The notes under the pieces are model-generated. The model was not told the origin of the DNA. It did not search any database and saw only the letters and a program-made list of their open reading frames with translations. A program made the position numbers and the translations under genes. From NCBI RefSeq assembly GCF_014204755.1, contig NZ_JACHLZ010000001.1, forward strand, positions 558,001 to 622,000: DNA of 64,000 nucleotides, read 5' to 3'. The DNA comes from Brachybacterium aquaticum. GTDB taxonomy: Bacteria > Actinomycetota > Actinomycetes > Actinomycetales > Dermabacteraceae. This document shows positions 26,089 through 35,973 of this stretch, in pieces. Position 1 is the stretch's first letter. Every line of letters starts with the position of its first letter.

Positions 26089-27257
26089 CCATCCCGATCC
26101 CTGCCGAGGACCCTCGGCACGTGCCCAATCGGGCGGTCATCGACCCCGCGGCGATCACCCAGAACACCCGGGCGCTCGGCACCCTGCTCGAGGAGCAGAC
26201 CGCGCTCATGGCGGTCGTGAAGGCCGACGGCTACGGGCACGGGATGCTCACCGCCGCCCGCGCCGCGATCGAGGGCGGCGCGACCTGGCTCGGCGTCGCC
26301 CATCCCGCCAGCGCCCTCGCCCTCGCCCGCGCGGGCCTGGACGCGCAGATCCTGTGCTGGCTGTACGAGCCGCACACCGCGAAGATCGTCCTGCCCGAGG
26401 TGCTCTCCGCCGGGGTCGACGTGGCCGTCGGCTCCATGGACATGCTGGCGCTGGTCTCCGCGGCGGCGCGCGAGGCGGACCGCCGTGCCCGCGTGCACCT
26501 GAAGATCGACACCGGCATGGGCCGCAACGGCGTCCTGCCCTGGCAGGTGCGCGAGATCGGCGCGGCCATGCGCGAGGACGACTTCATCCAGGTCACCGCC
26601 GCGTGGACCCACCTCACCAGCGCCGACGAGGTGGACGACCCCGCCACCGACCAGCAGGTGGAGATCTTCGACTCCTGCGTCAGGGCGCTCGAGGACGAGG
26701 TGGGCCCGATCCCGCTGCAGCACCTCGCGAACTCCGCCGCGACCCTCACCCGTCCGGACCTGCACCGCGACATCGTCCGCCCCGGCATCGCGCTGTACGG
26801 CTACCCGCCGGTGCCTGCCGACATCGCCCTGCGCCCCGCCATGACCCTCACCAGCAGCCTCGCGCTGGTCAAGGAGGTCCCCGAGGGGCAGAGCATCGGC
26901 TACGGCCGCATCCACCGCACCTCCCGCGCGACCCGCCTCGGCCTCGTGCCGATCGGCTACGCCGACGGCCTCCACCGCGCCGCGAGCGACCGGATCGAGG
27001 TGCTCGTGCGCACCGAGTCCGGCGACCGCCGCGTCCCGCAGGTGGGCCGGATCAGCATGGACCAGATCGTGGTCGACCTCGGCCCCGACTCCACCGCCCG
27101 CCCCGGCGACAAGGTGGTCCTCTTCGGCGACGCCGGCGGCGAGCCCGACGCCCCCTCGGCCCCCACCGCCGAGCACTGGGCCCGCGCCGCCGGCACCATC
27201 CCCTACGAGGTCCTCACCTCCGTCTCCGGCCGGGTCACCCGGCGGGTGCTCTCATGA
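26085..27257 (+). CDS. alr: Alanine racemase
   Basis: The 390-aa PLP enzyme interconverts L- and D-alanine for peptidoglycan. The PLP lysine is Lys46 in VVKADGYGHG, and the catalytic-tyrosine region GYADGLHRA and the RISMDQIVVDLG block are intact. An acidic insert (GGEPDAPSAPTAEHW) precedes the C-terminal part. It overlaps nnrD by ATGA and tsaE by ATGA. Confidence 0.96.
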   Translation: MTIPIPAEDPRHVPNRAVIDPAAITQNTRALGTLLEEQTALMAVVKADGYGHGMLTAARAAIEGGATWLGVAHPASALALARAGLDAQILCWLYEPHTAKIVLPEVLSAGVDVAVGSMDMLALVSAAAREADRRARVHLKIDTGMGRNGVLPWQVREIGAAMREDDFIQVTAAWTHLTSADEVDDPATDQQVEIFDSCVRALEDEVGPIPLQHLANSAATLTRPDLHRDIVRPGIALYGYPPVPADIALRPAMTLTSSLALVKEVPEGQSIGYGRIHRTSRATRLGLVPIGYADGLHRAASDRIEVLVRTESGDRRVPQVGRISMDQIVVDLGPDSTARPGDKVVLFGDAGGEPDAPSAPTAEHWARAAGTIPYEVLTSVSGRVTRRVLS

Positions 27258-27880
27258 GCGCGCCGGCAGGGCAGGGCGCGGCCGACGGAAGCCTGGTGCT
27301 GCGCACCCGGGACGCCGACGGCACCCGCGCCATCGCCCGCGCGCTCGCCGGAGCGCTCCGTCCCGGGGACCTGTTGGTCCTGGACGGACCCCTCGGCGCC
27401 GGGAAGACCACCTTCACCCAGGGCCTCGGCGAGGGCCTCGGCGTGCGCGGCCCCGTCGCCTCGCCCACCTTCGTCATCGAGCGGGTCCACCCGAACCTCG
27501 GGGATGGCCCGGACCTCGTGCACGTGGACGCCTACCGCCTCGGCGGCGAGGGCGAGATCGACGACCTCGACCTCGAGGCCGACCTCGACCGCGCCGTGAC
27601 CGTCGTGGAGTGGGGCCGCGACCGGGTCGAGCACCTCGCCGACTCCGTGCTGCTCGTCGAGCTCGAGCGCCCCGACCACGTCGACGACCCGCTGGACCCC
27701 GACGAGCCCCGCACCCTGCGCCTGCACCCGCGCGGCCCGCGCTGGGACGGCGCCGCGATCGCCCGCCTCGAGGAGACCCTCGCCGGGCTCGGCGAGTCGG
27801 CCGACGGGATCACCTCGGCCGGGGATATGGCCGACGGAACCGCCACGACTGCTTCGACCACCTCCGGGGAGGACCGCTGA
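27254..27880 (+). CDS. tsaE: tRNA threonylcarbamoyladenosine biosynthesis ATPase TsaE
   Basis: The 208-aa protein has the Walker A GPLGAGKT (Lys51) and the later HVDAYRL and VEWG motifs of TsaE, which drives t6A synthesis together with TsaB and TsaD. It is about 50 residues longer than usual; the extra part is a C-terminal Ser/Thr/Gly tail that overlies a GTCGGCCGAC palindrome (27796-27805). Its stop and the tsaB ATG overlap (TGATG). Confidence 0.95.
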   Translation: MSAPAGQGAADGSLVLRTRDADGTRAIARALAGALRPGDLLVLDGPLGAGKTTFTQGLGEGLGVRGPVASPTFVIERVHPNLGDGPDLVHVDAYRLGGEGEIDDLDLEADLDRAVTVVEWGRDRVEHLADSVLLVELERPDHVDDPLDPDEPRTLRLHPRGPRWDGAAIARLEETLAGLGESADGITSAGDMADGTATTASTTSGEDR

Positions 27881-28656
27881 TGCTGCTGGGTATCGACACG
27901 TCCGGCGCGGTGAGCGTCGCCGTCGCCCGCGGGGAGCTGCCCGCCGCGGGAGCTGTCGGCGGCGCCGCCGGACACACGAGCGCTGCGGGCGGGCCCGAGG
28001 TGCTCGCCGTGCGCGCCGACACCCGCTCCCGTCACCACGACGAGGTGCTCCTGACCCTCATCGACCAGACCCTGCAGGCCGCGGGCACCACCCGCGGGGA
28101 GCTGACCGGCGTGGTCGTCGGCCGCGGACCGGGCCCGTTCACTGGGCTGCGGGTGGGGCTCGTCTCCGCGCGCAGCATCGCCGAGGTGCTCGGTGTGCCG
28201 CTGCACGGGCTGAGCTCGCTCGACGCCCTCGCCCATCAGGCGCTCGCCGAGCTCGACGCCGCGGCTGAGAATGCCGGGAAGGGGGCAGGGGAGGAGCGCC
28301 GCGAGGTGACCGTCGGCGTCGCCCTGGACGCGCGCCGCCGCGAGGTCTACCACGCCCGCTACCGCCGCGGCGCGGACGGGATCGTGGAGCGGATCCAGGA
28401 CCCGGCCGTGGACGCGCCGGCCGACGTCGCCGCGACCCTCACCGCCTGCGACGTGCTCGTCGGCTCCGGCACCGCGCTGTACCCGGAGCTGCTGCCCGCC
28501 ACCGCCGAGCTCTCCCACGTCGACGCGGGGCACCTGATCCTCGCCGCCGCCGCGCTGTCGGCGCGGGGCGTGGACCTCACGAGCACCGAGCCGATGTACC
28601 TGCGCGAGCCGGACGCCGCCCTGCCGAGCGCCCGCAAGTCCACGCTGGGTCGCTGA
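27880..28656 (+). CDS. tsaB: tRNA threonylcarbamoyladenosine biosynthesis protein TsaB
   Basis: The 258-aa protein has the ASKHA-fold opening MLLGIDTSG and the GRGPGPFTGLRVGL signature. TsaB is the scaffold partner of TsaD in t6A formation. Two Gly/Ala-rich inserts (residues about 25-40 and 125-140) lengthen it. tsaD is not in the window, so the usual tsaE-tsaB-rimI-tsaD order is broken after rimI. Confidence 0.95.
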   Translation: MLLGIDTSGAVSVAVARGELPAAGAVGGAAGHTSAAGGPEVLAVRADTRSRHHDEVLLTLIDQTLQAAGTTRGELTGVVVGRGPGPFTGLRVGLVSARSIAEVLGVPLHGLSSLDALAHQALAELDAAAENAGKGAGEERREVTVGVALDARRREVYHARYRRGADGIVERIQDPAVDAPADVAATLTACDVLVGSGTALYPELLPATAELSHVDAGHLILAAAALSARGVDLTSTEPMYLREPDAALPSARKSTLGR

Positions 28657-28657
28657 G

Positions 28658-29302
28658 ATGCCCGCGCAGGACGCGACGCCGGAGCCCGGTCCGTCGGTGC
28701 AGGGCGGGGACGACCCGTCGGCGCAGAGCGCTGGTGACTCGTCGGCGCAGGGCCGGGACGGCTCGTCGGCCCTGGCCTGGTCGCTGCGCCCGGCGACCCT
28801 CGAGGACGTCGAGGAGATCGCCTTCGCCGAGCTCGAGCTGTTCCCGGACGAGGCCTGGAGCGTGTTCCAGCTCGCCGAGGAGATCGAGCACCCCGATCGC
28901 CGCTACGTCGTCGCCGTCGGTGCGCGCGCGGGCGACGGTCCCGCGAGCCTGGCGAGCCCCGTCCCGGGCGGCAGCGCGGCGGGGGAGGGGCCGCTGCTGG
29001 GCTACGCCGGGATCATGCTCGCCGGCGACATCGCCGACCTGCACACCATCGGCACCCGGGTCGCGCGCCGCGGCATCGGCCGGGCGCTGCTCGCCTGGTG
29101 CGAGGAGCAGGCGCTCGCCGGCGGCGCGGAGCGGATGCTGCTCGAGGTGCGCGAGGACAACGAGCGCGCCCGCGCGTTCTACACGCGGGCCGGGTACACC
29201 GAGATCGGCCGCCGACCCGGCTACTACCGGATCCGCGGCCGACGCATCGACGCCCTGGTCATGGAGCGCACCCTCGCAGCGCCCGGCGGCCCGACCGCCT
29301 GA
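28658..29302 (+). CDS. rimI: GNAT N-acetyltransferase, RimI type
   Basis: The 214-aa protein has the acetyl-CoA loop ARRGIGRALL near residue 130, followed by LLEVREDNERARAFYTRAGY and the C-terminal YYRIRGRRIDALVMERTL typical of RimI, the acetylase of ribosomal protein S18. The first 42 residues are a disordered tail made of Ser/Ala/Gln/Gly repeats encoded by repeated GTCGGCGCAG DNA. Association with tsaE-tsaB supports the RimI assignment; other N-terminal substrates are possible. Confidence 0.87.
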   Translation: MPAQDATPEPGPSVQGGDDPSAQSAGDSSAQGRDGSSALAWSLRPATLEDVEEIAFAELELFPDEAWSVFQLAEEIEHPDRRYVVAVGARAGDGPASLASPVPGGSAAGEGPLLGYAGIMLAGDIADLHTIGTRVARRGIGRALLAWCEEQALAGGAERMLLEVREDNERARAFYTRAGYTEIGRRPGYYRIRGRRIDALVMERTLAAPGGPTA

Positions 29303-29330
29303 GGCCGCCGGGTGCCTGAGCCGGCGGCCT
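29302..29330 (+). terminator. Terminator of the acpS-rimI operon
   Basis: AGGCCGCCGG and CCGGCGGCCT form ten perfect pairs around a nine-base loop, beginning on the last base of the rimI stop codon. Confidence 0.6.
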
Positions 29331-29380
29331 GAGCCCGTTGCCGGGCCCCGACGGGCCGCCCGGCCCCCGTCGGCCGCCCC

Positions 29381-31003
29381 TCACACGAAGTCGCGGACCT
29401 TCTGGAACAGGTCGGGGTACCGCGCATCCAGGCGCTTCTCCGCGATCCGCAGACCCACCAGGAACACGGCCGTCCCGGCCACGAGGGCGAGCACCCCGGC
29501 GAGGAGCATCAAGGGCAGGCTGCCCACGACCGCGCCCCAGATGCCGATGCCGATCGCGGGGATCAGCGGCACGAACACCACCAGCATCGCCAGGCCCATC
29601 GCGAGCATCGCGTTGGAGGACGAGGCGGACTTGTCCTTCATCGGGTTCGTGCCGGGCGGGGAGCTGGGGTAGGGCAGCAGCGTCCCGACCACCATGGAGG
29701 TGCCCCAGCCGCAGGCCATCGCGCCGAGCGCCCCCATGACCGCCAGCGGCATCAGCTCCGGCATCCCGTACAGCAGCGGCAGGCCGATCGTCACCACCAG
29801 TGCCCCGGGCACCATGAGCAGCGCCATCGCGGCGGTGCGGCCCAGCAGGTTCGCGCGGGAGGGCAGGTCGCCGACGATGTTGATCCAGCCATTGGGGCCG
29901 TCGAAGCCGATCTCGTTGGACAGGCTGATCCCGGTCATCCCGCACATGAACACCGCCATCCCCAGCATCATCGGCCGGGACTCGGGGATCATGAACCCCA
30001 TCGCCACGAAGAACACGATGATCACGGGGTAGATGCCGAGCGCGGCGAGGTAGCGGGTGTCGCGGCGCCAGTACTTCAGAGCTCTGCCCATCACGGCGCC
30101 GAAGGGGCCTGCAGGCACGAAGCGCGGCACGAGCGGGGCGACCTTCGCCTCGCCGGAAGAGGCGTCGCCCGACAGCGCCGAGGTGAGCGCCAGGTCGATC
30201 GAGCGCCGCCACCACAGCCACACCAGTACGATGGTCGCCGCACCGATCAGGGCGCGCAGCAGGGCGGTGAGCACCCGTCCCTCGGCGAGGTCCATGGGCA
30301 CGGCGAACAGGGCGCCGAACGGGGTCCAGGCGAGGGTCTCGACGACCCGCGGCAGCCAGGCGAGCACCAGGTCGATGTTCAGGGTGTCGATGCGCTGCAT
30401 GGACAGGGAGAAGGCGTAGATCGCCACGAACATCAGCACGAAGCCGGCGATCCCGCCCATCTCGCGACCGCTGCGTGAGGTGGTGCGGCTCGCGGAGTGG
30501 GCGAACCAGGCGCGCGGCAGCAGCAGGCACAGCGCATAGCCGGCGAGGTTCGCGGGGATCAGCGCGAGCGCAGCGAGCACGATCCACAGCGCACCCTGCC
30601 CGAACACGATCAGCCACAGCAGCTCGAAGGCGGTGGCGATCCCGATCGCGACCAGGGTGAACAGGCTCGGCAGGGAGAGCGCCGCGGCGGCGAACAGGCC
30701 CGGCTGCAGCTCCCCGGCGGTGCGGGGGAACAGCGCGAAGGCGCGCGGGTCCAGGGTGTCGTCGATCCCGAAGGCGAACAGCGGGATCAGCAGCCAGATC
30801 AGCACCGTGAGCGCGCCGAGGCCGCGCAGGATCAGGGGGAACAGCTCACCCTCCCCGGCCCAGATCGTGGTGGCGAGGAAGGCGAACACGAGCCCTACCA
30901 GGCCCGCCAGCCCGTACAGCGCCCCGAAGGAGGTGCCGACGATCTTGCCGACGTTCTTGCGGTAGGACCGCTTCCACAGCGTCCACTTGAGCTTCAGCTG
31001 CAT
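29381..31003 (-). CDS. ABC transporter permease, large multi-spanning subunit
   Basis: From the ATG at 31003 the protein has 540 aa, with about twelve hydrophobic segments and a conserved central loop with GFDGPNGWINIVGDLPSRANL. It pairs with the ATPase encoded immediately upstream. Reading without a stop continues to the ATPase stop, where a CTG at 31081 would give the overlapping start common in such operons and add 26 residues; this cannot be settled here. The layout resembles actinobacterial ABC-2-like exporters of unknown cargo. Confidence 0.8.
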   Translation of the reverse strand: MQLKLKWTLWKRSYRKNVGKIVGTSFGALYGLAGLVGLVFAFLATTIWAGEGELFPLILRGLGALTVLIWLLIPLFAFGIDDTLDPRAFALFPRTAGELQPGLFAAAALSLPSLFTLVAIGIATAFELLWLIVFGQGALWIVLAALALIPANLAGYALCLLLPRAWFAHSASRTTSRSGREMGGIAGFVLMFVAIYAFSLSMQRIDTLNIDLVLAWLPRVVETLAWTPFGALFAVPMDLAEGRVLTALLRALIGAATIVLVWLWWRRSIDLALTSALSGDASSGEAKVAPLVPRFVPAGPFGAVMGRALKYWRRDTRYLAALGIYPVIIVFFVAMGFMIPESRPMMLGMAVFMCGMTGISLSNEIGFDGPNGWINIVGDLPSRANLLGRTAAMALLMVPGALVVTIGLPLLYGMPELMPLAVMGALGAMACGWGTSMVVGTLLPYPSSPPGTNPMKDKSASSSNAMLAMGLAMLVVFVPLIPAIGIGIWGAVVGSLPLMLLAGVLALVAGTAVFLVGLRIAEKRLDARYPDLFQKVRDFV

Positions 31004-31077
31004 GCGCAGCAGGCCGCGCGCCGTGAGCGCGCCGGTGCTGACATGGGCGCGGGCGGCGGTCGCCTCGTGCTCGGTGC

Positions 31078-31929
<852 letters not shown>

Positions 31930-32104
31930 GCGCTCACGCTAGTGCGCCGGGTCCTCCGCCGGACCCCCTCGGTCGGTGCGGTTGGGCACGACCTTCGTCT
32001 GCCCCCGAACCCGCAGGGCTCCGCCCCACGAGGTGAGCGGGCTCCGCCCCTCGACGTGCGGAATCCGATCCGGGGACGGCGGCGAGCCCCGGAAGACGCG
32101 TGAC

Positions 32105-32110
32105 TAGGAT
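32105..32110 (+). promoter_or_regulatory. -10 box of the AI-2E-type transporter gene
   Basis: TAGGAT lies 37 bases before the ATG at 32148, which has a GGAAGGAG ribosome-binding site, so this transcript has a normal leader. Confidence 0.4.
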
Positions 32111-32147
32111 GCCCCTGAGCCACCGTGGCTCGGACGGAAGGAGCCCC

Positions 32148-33635
32148 ATGTCGAAGCTGCGCCCCACCCCGCGACCCCCGGGCATGGCGCCCGAGGTCGA
32201 GGAGATCCCCATGGGGATCCGACGGGCGGCCTCCTGGTCCTGGCGCCTGGTGGTCATCGTCGCCGCCGGTGCGCTGCTGCTCTGGGGGCTGCTGCAGGTC
32301 ACCACGATCGTCATCCCGCTGCTCATCGCGATCCTGCTCGCCTCCCTGCTCACCCCGTTCGTCAAGGTCCTCACCCGCTACACCTTCCTCGGCCGCGGGG
32401 CCGCCAGCGGCATCGCGCTGCTGGGCCTGCTGCTCGTGATCGCGGGGATGTCCACCCTCGCCGGCCGTCAGCTGATCGACCAGTGGGACGACATCCAGAC
32501 CCGTGCCGTGCAGGGCTTCCAGGCCCTGCTCACCTGGTCGCAGGACAGCTTCGGGATCGATACCCCGATGATCAACTCCGCGATCGACGAGGGGCTGCGC
32601 CAGCTCCAGAACTACTCCGGCCAGCTGGTCTCCGGCGCGGTGACCACCGCGGCGACGCTCGGCAACATCGGCACCGGCATCGTCGTGGCGCTGTTCTCCC
32701 TGTTCTTCCTGCTCTCGGGCGGGGCGGGGATCTGGCGCTGGGTGGTGGGCCTGCTGCCGCCCGCCGCGCGCGTTCCCACCCATGAGGCATTCCGCCGCGG
32801 CTGGAAGGCCCTGTCGGCCTACATGCGCACCCAGATCCTGGTCGCCGCCGTGGACGCGACCGGCATCGCCATCGGCATGATCGCCCTGAGCCTCGGCTCC
32901 TACGCGGTGCCGATCTGGCTGCTGGTCTTCCTGTTCTCCTTCATCCCGCTGGTCGGCGCGATCGTCTCCGGTGCCATCGCGATGCTGCTGGTCCTCGTGC
33001 TCAACGGCTGGGTCGGCGCGCTCATCATGCTCGCGGTGGTCCTCGCGGTGCAGCAGATCGAGGGCAACGTGCTCCAGCCCTTCCTCATGGGCAAGGCCGT
33101 GGAGATCCACCCGCTCGGCGTGTTCCTCGGCGTGGCAGTCGGCGCGATGATCGCCGGCATTCCCGGCGCGCTCTTCGCGATCCCGCTGATCGCCTTCGTC
33201 AACGCCACCCTCCTGTACGTGGTGGGCAGGGATCCGAGCCCGGAACTCGGGGAGGACAAGGCGAGCGCGGAGCACTTCGCCGCCCTCACCCGGCGCACCC
33301 CGGTGACGGCCGGCGCGACCGCCGGCACCTCGGCCTCCGACGCGGGGACCGCGCACGGCCTCACCCGGAAGCCCCTGACCCGAGCCGGCTCCACCTCCGC
33401 CGAGGACGCCCCGACCGTGGACGACGAACGCGCCTCCGAGGGTGCGTCGCCGTCGGCCGATCCGTCGGCCGGCTCCGAGGGCACCTCGGTCGACCCGGCG
33501 ACGTCGGCCGACGGGAGCTCCTCCGCCGACGGTCCCACCCCGGCCGACGGTCCCACCCCGGCAGACGCGGGCTCGTCGACCGACGGCCCCACCCTGCCCG
33601 ACGGGGGCGACGCCCCGCGGCCCGCCGGCTCCTGA
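32148..33635 (+). CDS. AI-2E family transporter with long disordered tail
   Basis: The 495-aa protein has the eight-segment pattern of the AI-2E/PerM family (DUF20) between residues 25 and 360, with conserved FIPLVGAIVSG and the VQQIEGNVLQPFLMGKAVEIHP block. Family members include autoinducer-2 exporters and Na+/H+ antiporters. The last 120 residues are a disordered Ser/Ala/Asp/Gly tail containing SADGSSSADGPTPADGPTPA-like repeats, encoded by repeated CGGCCGACGG DNA. It faces greA across a strong terminator. Confidence 0.9.
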   Translation: MSKLRPTPRPPGMAPEVEEIPMGIRRAASWSWRLVVIVAAGALLLWGLLQVTTIVIPLLIAILLASLLTPFVKVLTRYTFLGRGAASGIALLGLLLVIAGMSTLAGRQLIDQWDDIQTRAVQGFQALLTWSQDSFGIDTPMINSAIDEGLRQLQNYSGQLVSGAVTTAATLGNIGTGIVVALFSLFFLLSGGAGIWRWVVGLLPPAARVPTHEAFRRGWKALSAYMRTQILVAAVDATGIAIGMIALSLGSYAVPIWLLVFLFSFIPLVGAIVSGAIAMLLVLVLNGWVGALIMLAVVLAVQQIEGNVLQPFLMGKAVEIHPLGVFLGVAVGAMIAGIPGALFAIPLIAFVNATLLYVVGRDPSPELGEDKASAEHFAALTRRTPVTAGATAGTSASDAGTAHGLTRKPLTRAGSTSAEDAPTVDDERASEGASPSADPSAGSEGTSVDPATSADGSSSADGPTPADGPTPADAGSSTDGPTLPDGGDAPRPAGS

Positions 33636-33656
33636 GCCGGTTCCCTCCCACACAGC

Positions 33657-33696
33657 GAGAAGCGCCCTTCCCGGACTCCCGGGGAGGGCGCTTCTC
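33657..33696. terminator. Bidirectional terminator between the AI-2E-type gene and greA
   Basis: An 18-bp stem (33657-33674 with 33679-33696, one U-G pair) closes the loop ACTC between two convergent genes. Confidence 0.8.
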
Positions 33697-33743
33697 GATG
33701 CTGCGGACCGTGCGGTGCGCAGGGCACCGGCGCGGCCGTGGGG

Positions 33744-34235
33744 TCAGCCCTTGTAGGGCTTGGCCGCGAGGATCTCGATCGGGAAGGACTTCCCGTTCGG
33801 CGCGGTGTAGTCGACCTTGTCGCCGACCTTGGAGCCGTGGATCGCGCTGCCCAGCGGCGACTCGGTGGAGTAGACCTCCAGGTCGTCGTCACCGTCGGCG
33901 ATCTCGCGGTTGCCCAGCAGGAAGGTGCGCTCCTTGCCGGCGAGCGAGATCTTCACGACCATGCCCGGCTCGACGACGCCGTCGTCCTCGGGGGCCTCAC
34001 CGACCACGGCGTTCTTCAGCAGGCGCTGCAGGTCCGCGATGCGGGCCTCCATCTTGCCCTGCTCCTCGCGGGCGGCGTGGTAGCCGCCGTTCTCCTTGAG
34101 GTCGCCCTCGTCGCGAGCCGCGGCGATGCGCTCGGCGATCTCGGTGCGGCCGGGCCCCTCGAGCTCGGCGAGCTCCTTGGCCAGGCGGTCGTACGCGTCC
34201 TGGGTGAGCCAGGCGCCATTCGGCTGGCTGCTCAT
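33744..34235 (-). CDS. greA: Transcription elongation factor GreA
   Basis: The 163-aa protein has the N-terminal coiled coil with the acidic tip (AARDEGDLKENGGYHAAREE) that enters the RNA polymerase secondary channel, and the C-terminal FKBP-like domain ending in GKSFPIEILAAKPYKG. It rescues backtracked polymerase by stimulating RNA cleavage. Start at ATG 34235 (MSSQPNGAWLTQDAYDRL). Its synteny with DUF4307 and mca is a hallmark of Actinobacteria. Confidence 0.97.
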   Translation of the reverse strand: MSSQPNGAWLTQDAYDRLAKELAELEGPGRTEIAERIAAARDEGDLKENGGYHAAREEQGKMEARIADLQRLLKNAVVGEAPEDDGVVEPGMVVKISLAGKERTFLLGNREIADGDDDLEVYSTESPLGSAIHGSKVGDKVDYTAPNGKSFPIEILAAKPYKG

Positions 34236-34471
34236 GGGTTCACTCCTGTCGTCCTGTTCGGTGCGCGGGGAAAGACCCCTGAAACGCAGATCACGGGGCA
34301 CATGTCCTCATGCGCCCCGTGTCGGGTGATGAATGATGACCGGCACTGCGCCGGTTCCGGACAACAGTACACGCACCGTCTCGCCGTTCAGAGGACCTGG
34401 GGACGATTACGCGCACCGAGAAATCCGAGGGATTCCCGGGTTGCCCTGCGGCGCGGCCCCCGTCGGCCACC

Positions 34472-34864
34472 TCAGAGGACGGAGCAGCTGACGACCTCGG
34501 CGGAGACGGCCTCGCCCTGGGTGGAGATCTCGACGTGGTGGACGCTCTGACGCGCGTCCTGCGCGGGGATGGTGGTCTCCACGAAGCCCACCTGGGCGCG
34601 ACCCTCGTTCATGGCCTGGATGCGGCAGGTCGCCTCGGTGCCCGGGTCCATGGTCACCACGAACTCCACGCCGATGCGGTCCGCGGCGAGGTGCTCGTAG
34701 GAGACGACGTCGTAGCGGATGTCCGTGCGGGACAGCCAGGCGCCGACCACGATCACGGCGGCCGTGAACACCACTGCCAGGACGATCATCAGGATCTTCG
34801 CCGTGCGGGCGGGGATCAGCGGTCCCCCGTAGCGCTGTGCCTGGCGGTCCTGGGTCGTCTCCAT
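34472..34864 (-). CDS. DUF4307 membrane protein
   Basis: The 130-aa protein has one transmembrane helix (about residues 22-43) followed by an extracytoplasmic domain with conserved CRIQAMNEGRAQVGFVE and a C-terminal VVSCSVL. The two cysteines could form a disulfide. The family has no known function. It lies between greA and the divergent mca gene, its usual place. Confidence 0.85.
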   Translation of the reverse strand: METTQDRQAQRYGGPLIPARTAKILMIVLAVVFTAAVIVVGAWLSRTDIRYDVVSYEHLAADRIGVEFVVTMDPGTEATCRIQAMNEGRAQVGFVETTIPAQDARQSVHHVEISTQGEAVSAEVVSCSVL

Positions 34865-34964
34865 CCCGCAAGTCTCCCACCCCGTCCCCGGGAGCGTGCC
34901 GGGAGCGGGCTGTGACGTGCGGCGGGAGGGCGACCCGGCACACGGCGCGTCCAGCACCGGTGGC

Positions 34965-34970
34965 GTACGA
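34965..34970 (+). promoter_or_regulatory. -10 box of mca
   Basis: TACGAT lies 91 bases before the chosen GTG (35062). An in-frame GTG at 34981 is only ten bases away, so a leaderless longer form is possible, but the added 27 residues look unstructured. Confidence 0.4.
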
Positions 34971-35061
34971 TCGGGCGCTGGTGCGAGAGTCCGCCGCGAT
35001 GCGGATCCGAGCGCGCACCGCACCGGGGGAGCGCCCCCGCCGACCGTCTCCGAGGAGTCCC

Positions 35062-35973
35062 GTGACCGTCCAGCTGCCCGCCCCCGACGAGCCCCTGCGC
35101 ATGGTGGCCGTCCACGCGCACCCTGACGACGAGTCCTCCAAGGGCGCCGGCTCCACCGCGAAGTACGTGCGCGAGGGCGTCCAGGTCACCGTGATCACCT
35201 GCACCGGCGGTGAGCGGGGAGACCTGCTGAACCCGCAGCTGCGCGACGACCCCGAGATCACCCCCGAGCGCCTGCCGGAGATCCGCCGGGCGGAGATGAA
35301 GAAAGCCCAGGAGATCCTCGGCGTCGACCACGAGTGGCTCGGCTTCGTCGACTCCGGCCTGCCCGAGGGCGACCCGCTGCCCCCGCTGCCCGAGGGCTGC
35401 TTCGCCTCCTACCCCGTCGAGGAGGCCGCACGCCCCCTGGTCGAGGCATTGCGCCGGCTGCGCCCGCACGTGATGACCACGTACGACGAGAACGGCGGCT
35501 ACCCCCACCCCGACCACATCCAGGTCAACCGCATCTCCCTGGCCGCCTTCGACCTCGCCGCGGACCCGGACTACGCGCCCGAGCTAGGCGAGCCCTGGGC
35601 CGTCGCCAAGCTCTACTACATCAACGCCTTCCACCGGCAGCGCTTCGCGGCCGTGAGCCGCCACCTGCGCGCCGAGGGCACCCCCAACGAGGCTCTGGAC
35701 CAGATGCTCCAGCACTACGACGAGAGCCACGACCGGCTGCTCACCACCCGCATCGACGTGCGCGACTACCTCGGGATCCGCGACGACGCCCTGCGCGCCC
35801 ACGCCACCCAGGTCGACCCCGAGGGGCCGTTCTTCCGGATCTCCCACGAGGCCGAGGTCGCCGCGTGGGGCACCGAGGACTACGAGCTGCACATCTCCCG
35901 CATCGGGGTGAAGCTGCCCGAGCGGGACCTCTTCGCGGGGCTCCGCCACGAGGCGATGGAGGCCCGGGCATGA
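35062..35973 (+). CDS. mca: Mycothiol S-conjugate amidase
   Basis: The 303-aa zinc amidase cleaves mycothiol conjugates of toxins to mercapturic acids for export. The zinc site is HPDD (His20, Asp23) with His149 or His152 in PHPDH. The GGERGDLLNP segment and the gene neighbourhood distinguish Mca from the paralogue MshB. The GTG start follows GAGGAGTCCC. Its presence shows that the organism makes mycothiol. Confidence 0.95.
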   Translation: MTVQLPAPDEPLRMVAVHAHPDDESSKGAGSTAKYVREGVQVTVITCTGGERGDLLNPQLRDDPEITPERLPEIRRAEMKKAQEILGVDHEWLGFVDSGLPEGDPLPPLPEGCFASYPVEEAARPLVEALRRLRPHVMTTYDENGGYPHPDHIQVNRISLAAFDLAADPDYAPELGEPWAVAKLYYINAFHRQRFAAVSRHLRAEGTPNEALDQMLQHYDESHDRLLTTRIDVRDYLGIRDDALRAHATQVDPEGPFFRISHEAEVAAWGTEDYELHISRIGVKLPERDLFAGLRHEAMEARA

